Positions 29,182 through 37,243 of a DNA stretch of 64,000 nt are shown here, piece by piece. The notes under the pieces are model-generated. The model ran no database searches. It had not been told where the DNA came from and saw only the letters and a list, made by a program, of their open reading frames with translations. Source of the stretch: Collinsella sp. AM34-10 (GTDB lineage: Bacteria; Actinomycetota; Coriobacteriia; Coriobacteriales; Coriobacteriaceae); NCBI RefSeq assembly GCF_003469185.1, contig NZ_QSIL01000008.1, positions 1 through 64,000 of the forward strand. The letters are read 5' to 3'. A program made the translations under genes and the position numbers. Position 1 is the stretch's first letter; every line of letters starts with the position of its first letter.

Positions 29182-29760
29182 CTATGACCAGCGCTTATAG
29201 TTTGCGCATGACACGCCGACGGCCTCGAGCGCCTTGGCGGCGATGTGGTGCACCGCGTCATCGAGCGTGGCGGGGCCGTTGTAAAACGTGAGCATGGGCG
29301 GCATGAGCATGACGCCCGGTACGCGCGCAAGGCGCGCCATGTTGTCGACATGAATGGCGCTGAAGGGCGTCTCGCGCACCATGAGCACCAGGCGGCGCTG
29401 CTCTTTCATCTGCACGTCGGCCGCACGCAGCAACAGATTGTCGCTGTAGCCGCTCGCGATGCCGGCGAGCGTCTTCATGGAGCACGGGGCCACGATCATG
29501 CCGTCGACCGGATAGGTGCCGCTTGCGATGGCGGCGCCGATGTTCTTGTTGTCGTAGACCACATCGGCATGCGTGGCAAACTCGTCGAGCGTCATGCCGA
29601 GCTCCTGCTCGATGGTGATCTCTCCCCCGCGCGTGACGACAAGCGCCGACTCGGCACCTGCCTGGCGCAGGCATTTGAGGCACTCAAGACCCAGCGCGGC
29701 ACCGCTGGCGCCAGACACGCCAACGACAATGCGACGGGGACGGATCACAGGATCAGACAT
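29182..29760 (-). CDS. ubiX: UbiX-like flavin prenyltransferase
   Basis: UbiX adds a dimethylallyl group to FMN and makes prenylated FMN, the cofactor of UbiD decarboxylases. The 192 residues carry the FMN-binding GVSGASGAALGLECLKCL near residue 14, APCSMKTLAGIASGYSDNLL near 96, and RETPFSAIHVDNM, which holds the conserved Arg and Glu. It lies downstream of ubiD, separated by repeat A4, and upstream of the MerR gene. Pairing with UbiD and LpdD-like proteins resembles the lpdBCD gallate/phenolic acid decarboxylase set. Confidence 0.92.
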   Translation of the reverse strand: MSDPVIRPRRIVVGVSGASGAALGLECLKCLRQAGAESALVVTRGGEITIEQELGMTLDEFATHADVVYDNKNIGAAIASGTYPVDGMIVAPCSMKTLAGIASGYSDNLLLRAADVQMKEQRRLVLMVRETPFSAIHVDNMARLARVPGVMLMPPMLTFYNGPATLDDAVHHIAAKALEAVGVSCANYKRWS

Positions 29761-29793
29761 AGCGACTCCTTACAACAAAATGGCAGCTATAGG

Positions 29794-29953
29794 TCAGGCA
29801 ATGTCAGCGAGCGCGCGTCTGGCGAGGCAAGGTGCCCCGAAACAAGAAGGCATAGGGCTTATGCCCATGCCTTCGCAGTTGAGGGGCAGATTGCCCGCCA
29901 GGCGCGGGCGCAGCGTCGAGTGGTCCGACGTTCGGTAGAACGCCGGAACCTTA
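29794..29953 (-). repeat. Family A structured element, copy A4
   Basis: On the minus strand it begins with the TAA stop of ubiD, followed by the first hairpin (GGTTCCGGCGTTC against GAACGTCGGACC). It is the most divergent copy. Its second helix is fully paired (TGCCCC with GGGGCA) where A1-A3 have a mismatch, the inner helix is GGCAT/ATGCC, and the apical loop is GGGC-ATAA-GCCC. The architecture is unchanged. It separates ubiD from ubiX. Confidence 0.82.
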
Positions 29954-31438
29954 GAAAGCAATCTCCTTGGCCCACTTGTCCTTGTCGATCTCCATGAACT
30001 GCGAGCGAATGAAATTCTTCTTGAGGTCGAACGGAACCGTGCAGTCGAAGATGGCCTTGCAGGCGATGCCGTGCTCGCGAATCGTGGGGTCGAACGCGGG
30101 GTCGTTGGACGGGTCGAGCACGTGGCAGTGGCAGCCGGGGATGGTGATGAGGTCGACGTCGGCCTGGAAGCGCGTGGTCATGGCCCACATCACGTCGCTC
30201 ATATCAAAGATGTCAACATCCTCGTCAACCAAGATCACATGCTTGAGCTCGGAGAATGCCGAGAAGGCGAGCATGGCGGCGTTGCGCTGACGGCCCTCGT
30301 CATTTTTGCTCGACTTCTTAAACTGCATGATGGCAACGAACTTGCCGCCGCCGCAGGGTGCAGCGTGGACGTTGAGCAGGCGGCCCGGGATAGCGGTCTC
30401 GACCATCTTGTAGATGGAAGCCTCGGTGGGGATACCGGCCATGGACACGTGCTCGTGCGAAGGGCCGATGCAGCTCTCCATAATGGGGTTGACACGCGTG
30501 GTGACGGCGGTGATCTTGATCACCGGGCAGACCTTGGCGCCGCCGGTGTAGCCGGGGAACTCGGGCATGGCGTAGCCGTGGCCGTTGACGTCCTCGTTGA
30601 TGGTCTCGTCGTGCATGAGGTAGCCCTCGAGCACGTACTCGGCATTGGCGATGCACTTCTGCGGAACGGTGACGCAGTCGGCAAGCTCGACAGCGTGGCC
30701 GCGCAGGGCGCCGGCAATTTGCAGCTCGTTGAAGCCGAGCGGTGTGGTGGGAGCCTCAAAACCGCAGCACATGTACACGGCGGGGTCCAAACCGATGGAG
30801 ATGGAGATGGGCATGTCTTCGCCGCGCTGGCAGTACTCGTCAAAGAACGCGCCCAGGTGACGGCTGCCGGGGGTAATCCACATGGCAAGCTTATCCTTGT
30901 CGACGCAGGAGAAGCGGTGGATGGTCACGTCGGACTGGGAGCCGTCGGGGCTCGTGCCGTAGGCGAGGCCCATGGTGATGTAGGGGCCGCCGTCGACGGG
31001 CGTGTTGGTAGGAGCGGGAACGATCTTGCGCAGGTCAAAGCCCTCGTCGGTCGCCTTGTACACGACCTCCTGACAGTCGACGTGCGCACCCTCGGCGATC
31101 TGCTCGGGCGCGATCAGGTTCTCGAAGCGCTTGCCGATCTCGAGGCCCAGGTGCTCCTCGTCCAGGTCGAGCAGGGCGGCAACGCGCTTGCGGCTGGCAA
31201 GCATGCCGATGCAGACTTTGGCATCGTCAAAGCCCTTGACGTTGTTGAAGACCATCGCCGGACCCTCTTTGGTCGGGCGCATAACGGTGCCGCCGGCGCC
31301 GACGTGACGGTAGACGCCCGAGACCTCGGCATCGGGATCGACCTGAGTGTCGGTCTCGAGCAGCTGGCCCGGCATCTCGCGCAAAAAGTCGAGCGCGGAG
31401 CGCAGGTCGTGGATCTGGGAAGCATCGGTAGTGGACAT
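29951..31438 (-). CDS. ubiD: UbiD family decarboxylase
   Basis: UbiD enzymes use prenylated FMN to decarboxylate aromatic or alpha,beta-unsaturated acids reversibly. The 495-residue protein has the conserved core: PAPTNTPVDGGPYITMG near 141, the Arg of VTIHRFSC near 175, the Glu pair in ANAEYVLEGYL near 265-271, and GPSHEHVSMAGIPTEASIY. Together with UbiX and an LpdD-like domain nearby, it resembles LpdC-type gallate or protocatechuate decarboxylases, but the substrate is unproven. The start at 31438 follows GGAG. The upstream SLC13-type transporter gene probably imports the acid. Confidence 0.92.
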   Translation of the reverse strand: MSTTDASQIHDLRSALDFLREMPGQLLETDTQVDPDAEVSGVYRHVGAGGTVMRPTKEGPAMVFNNVKGFDDAKVCIGMLASRKRVAALLDLDEEHLGLEIGKRFENLIAPEQIAEGAHVDCQEVVYKATDEGFDLRKIVPAPTNTPVDGGPYITMGLAYGTSPDGSQSDVTIHRFSCVDKDKLAMWITPGSRHLGAFFDEYCQRGEDMPISISIGLDPAVYMCCGFEAPTTPLGFNELQIAGALRGHAVELADCVTVPQKCIANAEYVLEGYLMHDETINEDVNGHGYAMPEFPGYTGGAKVCPVIKITAVTTRVNPIMESCIGPSHEHVSMAGIPTEASIYKMVETAIPGRLLNVHAAPCGGGKFVAIMQFKKSSKNDEGRQRNAAMLAFSAFSELKHVILVDEDVDIFDMSDVMWAMTTRFQADVDLITIPGCHCHVLDPSNDPAFDPTIREHGIACKAIFDCTVPFDLKKNFIRSQFMEIDKDKWAKEIAF

Positions 31439-31580
31439 AGCATGCTCCTTTCGGGAGAGTGCCCGGCGGCGAGGATGCCGCCGGGCTTGGTAACGTAATG
31501 GGGCCGCAGCGCTCATAGATGGGGCGCTCGGGCACTCGCAGTTCAAGCACTCGGCTAATTACAGCCAAGCACTCGACTGC

Positions 31581-33038
31581 TTACATCAGGCCAAAGAGGT
31601 GGAACCAGGCGGCCTCGACCAGCACGACGATAAAGACGACCGCGGTGAGGGGAATGCCCATGCGCATGGCCTCTTTGGAGGTGTAGCCGCCGGCGTCCTT
31701 GCCCTCGCCGACAAGGATCGGCAGGTTGTGGAACGGCAGGATGTAGTGGATGTTGATGGACGTGAAGACGATGAGCGCCACGGCAAGCGGGCTTACGCTG
31801 GAGCCGGCCGCGAAGCTGATGAACGCCGGCACGCACACACCGAGCACGGCCATGACCGAGCCCATGAACATGTGGATGATCATGGAGAGCGCGGCGACGA
31901 GCAGGGCGAACAGGAAGATGTTCTCGGGCACGGAGCTGGGAAGCACGACGTCGGCGATCCAGGCGTTCATGCCGGTGGCGCCGCCCACGGAACCCACGGC
32001 CATGGCGGCCGTCAGGAACATGAGGGACTTGATGTCGACAGCGTTCCAGCTGGCAGGAGTGAGGACCTCGCCGATGATGGGCATGGCGAGTGCGACGCCA
32101 ATGGCCAGGGTGACCCAGCCGATATAGTCGCCCGAGACGGTGAGCCACAGCGCGATGGCGATGACAAGCCACACGATGGTGCGGATCTCCTTGACGGAGA
32201 GCTTGCCGAGCGCGGCCTGCTTGGCCACGATCTGCTCGCGATCGTAAACGAGCTCCTTGCTGGGCTTAAAGAAGAAGAGGCCCAGGAACAGGGTGCACAG
32301 CAGCGCGACCAGCATGGGCACGCTCATGTACAGGAACCAGTCGACGAAGGACGGGCTCATGCCGCCGGCCTCGGCGCTGTACTGCGCGACGAGCGGGTTG
32401 AGTGTGGAGTCGCCCGTCAGGAAGAACATGGAGCCCGGGGCAGCAGCGGCAAACACGAGGAAGCCGAGCTTACCCTTGTCGTCGTCACCGTAGCCGGCGG
32501 ACTCGGCGATGACCGAGACGACGGCGAGGATGAGGAAGGCGCGGGGGAACGGATGCGGGATCAGCAGCGACAGCACAAAGGTGAGCGCGAAGATCGAGAT
32601 GATGAGCGACTTGGCGTCGCGCACGAACTTGAGCATAAACGCATAGGCGATGCGCTCGCCCAGGCCCGACTCCTTGACCGCGCTGGCGATGAGGTAGGCA
32701 CCAATGACGAGCCACATGGTGGCTTTGGTCCACGAGCTAAACGTGGAGGCGACCGTCGCCGAGATGCTCGCGGCGCCCGTGTCGTCCACGCACACCTTGA
32801 ATAGAACGAGCAGCGCGCAATAGAGCAGGCCCACAAAGCCCGGCTGCGCCACACCGCATGCCCAGAACACCACCGTGGCGAGCGTCAGTGCCAGACAGGT
32901 CTGACCGCCGACCGTGAGCTCGACCGTCGAGCTCAGCTCCGCCAAAGGAAGAAACTTCACCAGCAAAAAGACAACGATACCCAGCACAAAGCCAATTTCG
33001 CGCTTGGTGATCTTAAACGCCTTCTTTTCCGCTTCCAT
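31581..33038 (-). CDS. SLC13/DASS family anion transporter
   Basis: This 485-residue membrane protein has about 12 hydrophobic helices and features of the divalent-anion:sodium symporter family, including IPHPFPRAFLILAVVSVIAE near residue 160 and the C-terminal YILPFHNLPILVGEG. The family carries di- and tricarboxylates or, in some members, aromatic acids in exchange or with sodium. Being just upstream of ubiD, it probably brings in the acid to be decarboxylated, or exchanges acid and product. The start at 33038 follows AAAGGTGGGG. Confidence 0.87.
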   Translation of the reverse strand: MEAEKKAFKITKREIGFVLGIVVFLLVKFLPLAELSSTVELTVGGQTCLALTLATVVFWACGVAQPGFVGLLYCALLVLFKVCVDDTGAASISATVASTFSSWTKATMWLVIGAYLIASAVKESGLGERIAYAFMLKFVRDAKSLIISIFALTFVLSLLIPHPFPRAFLILAVVSVIAESAGYGDDDKGKLGFLVFAAAAPGSMFFLTGDSTLNPLVAQYSAEAGGMSPSFVDWFLYMSVPMLVALLCTLFLGLFFFKPSKELVYDREQIVAKQAALGKLSVKEIRTIVWLVIAIALWLTVSGDYIGWVTLAIGVALAMPIIGEVLTPASWNAVDIKSLMFLTAAMAVGSVGGATGMNAWIADVVLPSSVPENIFLFALLVAALSMIIHMFMGSVMAVLGVCVPAFISFAAGSSVSPLAVALIVFTSINIHYILPFHNLPILVGEGKDAGGYTSKEAMRMGIPLTAVVFIVVLVEAAWFHLFGLM

Positions 33039-33094
33039 CTCCCCACCTTTCTTGTTGGGGGCGCTCCGGATTCGCAACCACGTTGCCGCTTAAA

Positions 33095-33122
33095 AAGGGG
33101 CGCCCGTTATCGGACGCCCCTT
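33095..33122 (-). terminator. Terminator after the LpdD-Nudix gene
   Basis: On the minus strand GGGGCGTCCG pairs with CGGGCGCCCC across ATAA and is followed by TTTTT. It lies between the LpdD-Nudix gene and the SLC13 gene, so these two are probably separate transcripts. Confidence 0.75.
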
Positions 33123-33194
33123 ACGTTGCGCTGTGTTGTGGCAATACAGTCAAGCGGGATTTTTGGATGAGAAGCGATCCTCTGGGCAAAAACC

Positions 33195-33254
33195 GTCACA
33201 ATCTTCGACGCTTTTCCTCGATTTCGAGATTTTCATCGAATGTTGTGACGGTTT
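33195..33254. repeat. Family D inverted repeat, copy D2
   Basis: This is the second copy of the inverted repeat seen at 28115-28174, with a few substitutions. The palindromic outer arms are slightly weakened (CACAATCTTCGA against TCGAATGTTGTG). It sits 7 bp from repeat B3, in the same order and orientation as D1 and B2. Confidence 0.8.
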
Positions 33255-33261
33255 GGATATG

Positions 33262-33288
33262 GCAAAGGGACTGTACCTTTGTTACATA
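33262..33288 (-). repeat. Family B palindromic repeat, copy B3
   Basis: This is a diverged copy. On the minus strand ATGTAACAAAGG encodes the final Met and the TAA stop of the LpdD-Nudix gene, then GTACAGTCCCTTTG follows. The TGA seen in B2 is TAA here, so the stop is kept although its sequence changed. Confidence 0.75.
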
Positions 33289-34229
33289 GCGAGGGCCGTA
33301 CGGATGGATGGGTCGCTGAGTGCCTCGCGGAGCCAGGGGGCCAGCTGCTCGGGGTGACCCTGCAGGTAGCCTTTGAGCTCGGACGGGGCCACGCGACGCA
33401 CCTCCGAGATCTCCTCTTGGTTGATATGCAGCTCGCCCGGCTCAACATGGGCTGCGAACACCTCGCACCATTCGCACTCGCAGCGGCCGTCGCCGTGATC
33501 CTCGCGATACACCACGTGACCGAGGTGCTTGAGCTGGTCGGGCTCGCGCGCAATGCCAAGCTCTTCGTTGATGCGACGCGCCGTGGCGGCCGCGACGTCT
33601 TCCCCGGGGAGCGGATGGCCGGCGCAGCTATCGGCCAGCACCCCGCCCCACAGGCGCTTGAGCGGACTGCGGCGGCAGAGCAGCAGGCGCGCGTCCTCGC
33701 CCTGGCCCTCGACCAGAAGCGTCAGAAATGCCTGATGCAGGATGCCCTCGCCGGCATGTGCCTCGATGCGATCGACAGGGCCAAGCGCCTCGCCGGTCGC
33801 GGCATCGACCGCCACGACCTCGGCGCCTGCACCGCCCTCATCCCAGCCGGCGCGCAGGATGCGCGCGGCGGCCTCCTCGAGCGCGGCGATGAGCTCCTTG
33901 GTGGTAGCGAGCACGCGCTGCAGATCGTCCGCAGTCGCATGCTCCACATGAAAGCCCGTGCTTGCAACTACCGGCACGCCAAAGCGCGTGGCCAGCGCCG
34001 CCGCGATATCGTGCGCCGGGATCTCATCTCGATGGCACGGAACGGCCAGGATGCTCACGGTCGCCGTGCGACCGGGCTCAGGGCGCGGAATGGCCTGCGC
34101 CGTGGCGCCCAGATGCGCGTACTCCGGCGAGCAGGCGTACACCACCATGCCGCGCGGCGTCACCGTCAACTGGGCCTCGAGCGCAAACTTGCCCTCGCCC
34201 ACTGCAACCTTTGTCGTGTGCATACCCAT
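33282..34229 (-). CDS. Fusion of an LpdD-like prenyl-flavin chaperone domain and an IDI-like Nudix domain
   Basis: Residues 1-120 resemble the LpdD-like family that accompanies UbiD/UbiX decarboxylases (HLGATAQAIPRP, VSILAVPCHRDE, ASTGFHVEHATADDL). Residues 135-300 resemble type 1 isopentenyl-diphosphate isomerase: metal ligands His158, His165 and His205 and the Glu pair 251/253 in CECEWCEVFAA. The Nudix box GHPLPGEDVAAATARRINEE is almost complete. The catalytic Cys of IDI (Cys67 in E. coli, in CGHP) is Ala203, with Cys202 just before it. IDI makes the dimethylallyl donor and UbiX uses it, so the fusion makes sense beside ubiX/ubiD. The domain calls are from memory of the families. The start at 34229 follows AGGAG. 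Confidence 0.72.
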   Translation of the reverse strand: MGMHTTKVAVGEGKFALEAQLTVTPRGMVVYACSPEYAHLGATAQAIPRPEPGRTATVSILAVPCHRDEIPAHDIAAALATRFGVPVVASTGFHVEHATADDLQRVLATTKELIAALEEAAARILRAGWDEGGAGAEVVAVDAATGEALGPVDRIEAHAGEGILHQAFLTLLVEGQGEDARLLLCRRSPLKRLWGGVLADSCAGHPLPGEDVAAATARRINEELGIAREPDQLKHLGHVVYREDHGDGRCECEWCEVFAAHVEPGELHINQEEISEVRRVAPSELKGYLQGHPEQLAPWLREALSDPSIRTALAM

Positions 34230-34300
34230 GGGATCTCCTGTCGCCCGCGATGTACCTGAGACCATCTTCGCCTGTATTGCGACTATACAGGCAAGCGCAG

Positions 34301-34335
34301 CCTGCGACAAAGGGGGCAGGCACCTGACACATTCT
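34301..34335. repeat. REP-like fragment between divergent genes
   Basis: CGACAAAGGGGGCAGGCACC followed by TGACACATTC resembles one arm of the family B type repeats with a different core. It sits between the LpdD-Nudix gene and the MFS gene. It is not clearly palindromic. Confidence 0.4.
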
Positions 34336-34390
34336 GTTAGAGTTGCAGGGATTGAATCCCGCTTATTCATGCGACATTGGAGTGACAACC

Positions 34391-35644
34391 TTGACCGCCG
34401 CAACCACGCCTAAAAGTAAGTCAACCGCCGCCGCGCTCTCCCCCGCGCGCACCAAGCTCTGCCTGGCGCTGCTCGTGCTGTTGGGCTTCTCGCTCGGCTG
34501 CTCGGAGTTCGTGGTCATCGGCATCGAAAGCGACTTGGCAACGGAACTCGGCGTATCACTTGCCACTGCGGGCCAGCTCATCAGCGTGTTCGCGCTCGTC
34601 TACGCTATCGCCACGCCGGTGCTCGCGCTCAGCACGGGGCGATTCCGCCGCTACCAGCTGCTCGTGTGCTACAGCATCGTTTTTGTGCTCGGCAACCTGG
34701 TCATGGCGTTGGCGCCCAACTTCCAGGTGCTGTTTATCTCGCGCATTGTCCTGGGCTCCGTCTCGGGCGCACTGCTCGCCGTGGGTGTGACGTACATCCC
34801 CGAGCTGCTGTCCCCACAGCAAACCTCACTTGCCATCTCGGTGGTATATGGTGCGTTTTCCGTGGCAATGGTCTTTGTGACCTCGATCGGCAAGTTCGTG
34901 GCCGACACGCTCGACTGGCACGTGGCCATGTACGGCACGCTGACCTTTGCCGTTCTGATCTGCGGAGCGCTCGTGGCGTTTATGCCGCGCGCTGGGCAAA
35001 CCGATGAGCCTGCCACCTTTCGCGAGCAGGCGGGTCTGCTGCGCGAGCCGAGCATCATCACCGGCATGCTCATCTTTTTGTTTGGCGTAGGCTCGGTCTA
35101 TGTGTTCTACGGCTACGTGACGCCTTATCTTGAGCAGGTGCTGGGTATGGGAACCGTTCAGGCGAGCACCACGCTTATGGCCTGCGGCGTGTTCTGCCTG
35201 GTCTCGAACATCTTGGGCGGATGGATCGACGCGCGTTTTGGCATGAAGGCACTGCTTGTGACGTTTGTACTGCAGGCTGCGGCGTTACTCGGGCTGTTTG
35301 CCGTGGGCGGCACCATGCCGCTCGCGCTGGTCTTTGTCTTTAGCTTGGCGTTGCTCATGTACCTGTTCTCGGTGTCGTGCATCACGCACTTTATGGACGT
35401 GGCACGCAGCCGCCATCCCAAGTCGATGGTACTCGCAAGTTCGGTTGAGCCCATGGCGTTTAACGTCGGCATCTCGTTTGGCACCGCAGTGGGCGGCGCC
35501 GTGGTAAGCAGCGTTGGCATTGCCTACGTTGGCGCGGTTGGTGCCGCGTTCTCGCTTGTGGCCTGGGCGCTCACGCTGGTGACGATTAAGCTGGCACGTT
35601 GGGAGCGCCGTCGTCAATCAGCACAGCCCCGGATGCAGGCATAG
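34391..35644 (+). CDS. MFS transporter, drug/sugar efflux (DHA1) type
   Basis: This protein of about 417 residues has 12 predicted membrane helices and the AraJ/SotB-like pattern (LGFSLGCSEFVVIGIESDLA; RFRRYQLL in the 2-3 loop; VLGSVSGALLAVGVTYIPELL). Family members export sugars, arabinose-like compounds or drugs by proton antiport. A TTG start at 34391 with GGAG upstream is favoured over a TTG at 34343. It is divergent from the LpdD-Nudix gene, so a link with aromatic acid metabolism is possible but unsupported. Confidence 0.85.
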   Translation: MTAATTPKSKSTAAALSPARTKLCLALLVLLGFSLGCSEFVVIGIESDLATELGVSLATAGQLISVFALVYAIATPVLALSTGRFRRYQLLVCYSIVFVLGNLVMALAPNFQVLFISRIVLGSVSGALLAVGVTYIPELLSPQQTSLAISVVYGAFSVAMVFVTSIGKFVADTLDWHVAMYGTLTFAVLICGALVAFMPRAGQTDEPATFREQAGLLREPSIITGMLIFLFGVGSVYVFYGYVTPYLEQVLGMGTVQASTTLMACGVFCLVSNILGGWIDARFGMKALLVTFVLQAAALLGLFAVGGTMPLALVFVFSLALLMYLFSVSCITHFMDVARSRHPKSMVLASSVEPMAFNVGISFGTAVGGAVVSSVGIAYVGAVGAAFSLVAWALTLVTIKLARWERRRQSAQPRMQA

Positions 35645-35730
35645 GGACGAACACAGCCCAAGGTGGCGAGCAACCAGTGAAAACCGTCCCATACTAGTAG
35701 TGTTTATCCGCCTGCAAGCTCCGGCAGTGC

Positions 35731-35825
35731 AATTTCGTGTATTTCAGATACACGCTTTTCTACGATTTCGTGTATTTCAAGTACATGAAATCGTACTAAA
35801 CTATGTATCTGAAGTACACGAAATT
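35731..35825. promoter_or_regulatory. Three related dyad repeats before the first DUF4143 ATPase gene
   Basis: Box 1 (35731-35754, plus) is built on ATTTCGTGTATTTCAGATAC, box 2 (35764-35787, plus) on ATTTCGTGTATTTCAAGTAC, and box 3 (35803-35825, minus) on ATTTCGTGTACTTCAGATAC. Each has an internal dyad (TGTA with TACA), and box 2 extends to GATTTC/GAAATC. They end at the ribosome site GGAAAGG. The spacing is 33 and about 38 bases. They look like a cluster of binding sites or iterons. Confidence 0.75.
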
Positions 35826-35839
35826 GGAAAGGCGGCCCC

Positions 35840-37210
35840 ATGCGCAGATCAATCGAGTCCGTTATCGAATCATGGGCGACAAAGGACGCCTCACGCCCCC
35901 TCCTCATCCGTGGTGCGCGACGCGTAGGCAAAACGTACGCTGCCGAGGAAATCGGCAGGCGAATCGCCGGCGATGCGTTTGTCAAACTCGACTTTCAGAC
36001 CGATCTTGAGCTGATCGCTCCGCTGTTCGATTGTCCCACCGACGACGTTGACACCATCGTGGCGCGGATTTCAGACTATAAACGCGCCCCCATTCGCAAA
36101 GAAACCACCTTCATCCTGTTTGACGAGGTGCAGCTCTGCGAACGGGCGCTCAACTCGCTTCGCTTTTTTTCGGGTTCGGGCTGGCGCATATGCGCGACCG
36201 GCAGTCAGCTCGGCGTCGCCACGCGCAAACGTAAGCTGCCTTTTCCCAGCGGCGTTCGTCAAGAGACCATGCATCCTATGTCGTTCGAGGAGTTTCTCTG
36301 GGCGCTCGATGAGGAGCAGATGGCCGATGCCATTCGTACCCACGCCGGCACGCTCGAGACCTACGCCGTGCACCAAGCCGCGCTCAGCCTGTTTCATCGA
36401 TACCAGATCGTGGGCGGCATGCCCGCCGCCGTCAACGCATATCGCAAGACGTTATCCATCGAGGATGCGCGCGTCGAGCAGCGCGAAATCAACGAGACCT
36501 ATACCGCCGATATGACCGACCCCGAAAACGGGATCAGCGGCGTGGCGGCACGCAAGGTCTGGCGCTCCATTCCGTCCCAGCTGCTGAGATCGTCCACAAA
36601 AAAATTCAAGTACTCCGAGGTCGAACGCGGAGGCCGTCGCGCCAAGCTTATCGAGCCGCTCGACTGGCTCGAAGGCGCCGGTATCATATCGGTCAACAAC
36701 CTGACCGAAGGCATCGAGCCTCCCCTCGTTCCCTTCGACGACGAAGATGGAAGTTTCTTTAAGGTCTATCTTCTCGATACCGGCCTCATGTTCTACAAAC
36801 TCGGCATCAACCCGAGGCTCTGGCTCGACCTCAAAGAAGATTCCGCCATAGCGCTATCTTCCGACTTCCGAGGCGCCCTGGCGGAAAACTCGGTCATGCA
36901 AGCATTTTCGGGTAACAGCTTGCAGACGTATTACTGGGTGCCGCCGTCGTCTTGGAAGACGACCGGCGAGCTCGATTTTCTACTTCAGACCGACCGTATG
37001 GAAATCGTGCCCGTCGAGGTAAAGTCCGCACGCAACGTGCGCGCGAGAACCCTCGGGTCGTTCATGGACAAAGCCCGATCGCCATATGCCTACATTTTGT
37101 CCGAGAACAATTTTTTCCGCAGCGAAACCGATGACGGGCGCGAGCTACGCCACCTCCCCTTGTACGCAGCGGGCTTTATTGGAGCAAACTGCCTCAAGAG
37201 CAGTCTGTAA
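35840..37210 (+). CDS. AAA ATPase with C-terminal DUF4143 / nuclease-like domain
   Basis: The N-terminal half is an AAA-type ATPase: Walker A GARRVGKT at residues 25-32 and Walker B FILFDEVQ at 91-98. The C-terminal half is DUF4143-like, with a winged-helix region (SSTKKFKYSEVERGG) and a PD-(D/E)XK-like pattern: the Asp of TGELDFLL and the EVK of VPVEVKSA. The 456 residues fit this large family, whose biochemical role is unknown. A second, diverged member lies 0.5 kb downstream in opposite orientation. The start at 35840 directly follows three upstream repeats and GGAAAGG. Confidence 0.85.
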   Translation: MRRSIESVIESWATKDASRPLLIRGARRVGKTYAAEEIGRRIAGDAFVKLDFQTDLELIAPLFDCPTDDVDTIVARISDYKRAPIRKETTFILFDEVQLCERALNSLRFFSGSGWRICATGSQLGVATRKRKLPFPSGVRQETMHPMSFEEFLWALDEEQMADAIRTHAGTLETYAVHQAALSLFHRYQIVGGMPAAVNAYRKTLSIEDARVEQREINETYTADMTDPENGISGVAARKVWRSIPSQLLRSSTKKFKYSEVERGGRRAKLIEPLDWLEGAGIISVNNLTEGIEPPLVPFDDEDGSFFKVYLLDTGLMFYKLGINPRLWLDLKEDSAIALSSDFRGALAENSVMQAFSGNSLQTYYWVPPSSWKTTGELDFLLQTDRMEIVPVEVKSARNVRARTLGSFMDKARSPYAYILSENNFFRSETDDGRELRHLPLYAAGFIGANCLKSSL

Positions 37211-37243
37211 GCCCTGCACGACCGCCTAGAAAGGAAACCGCTC

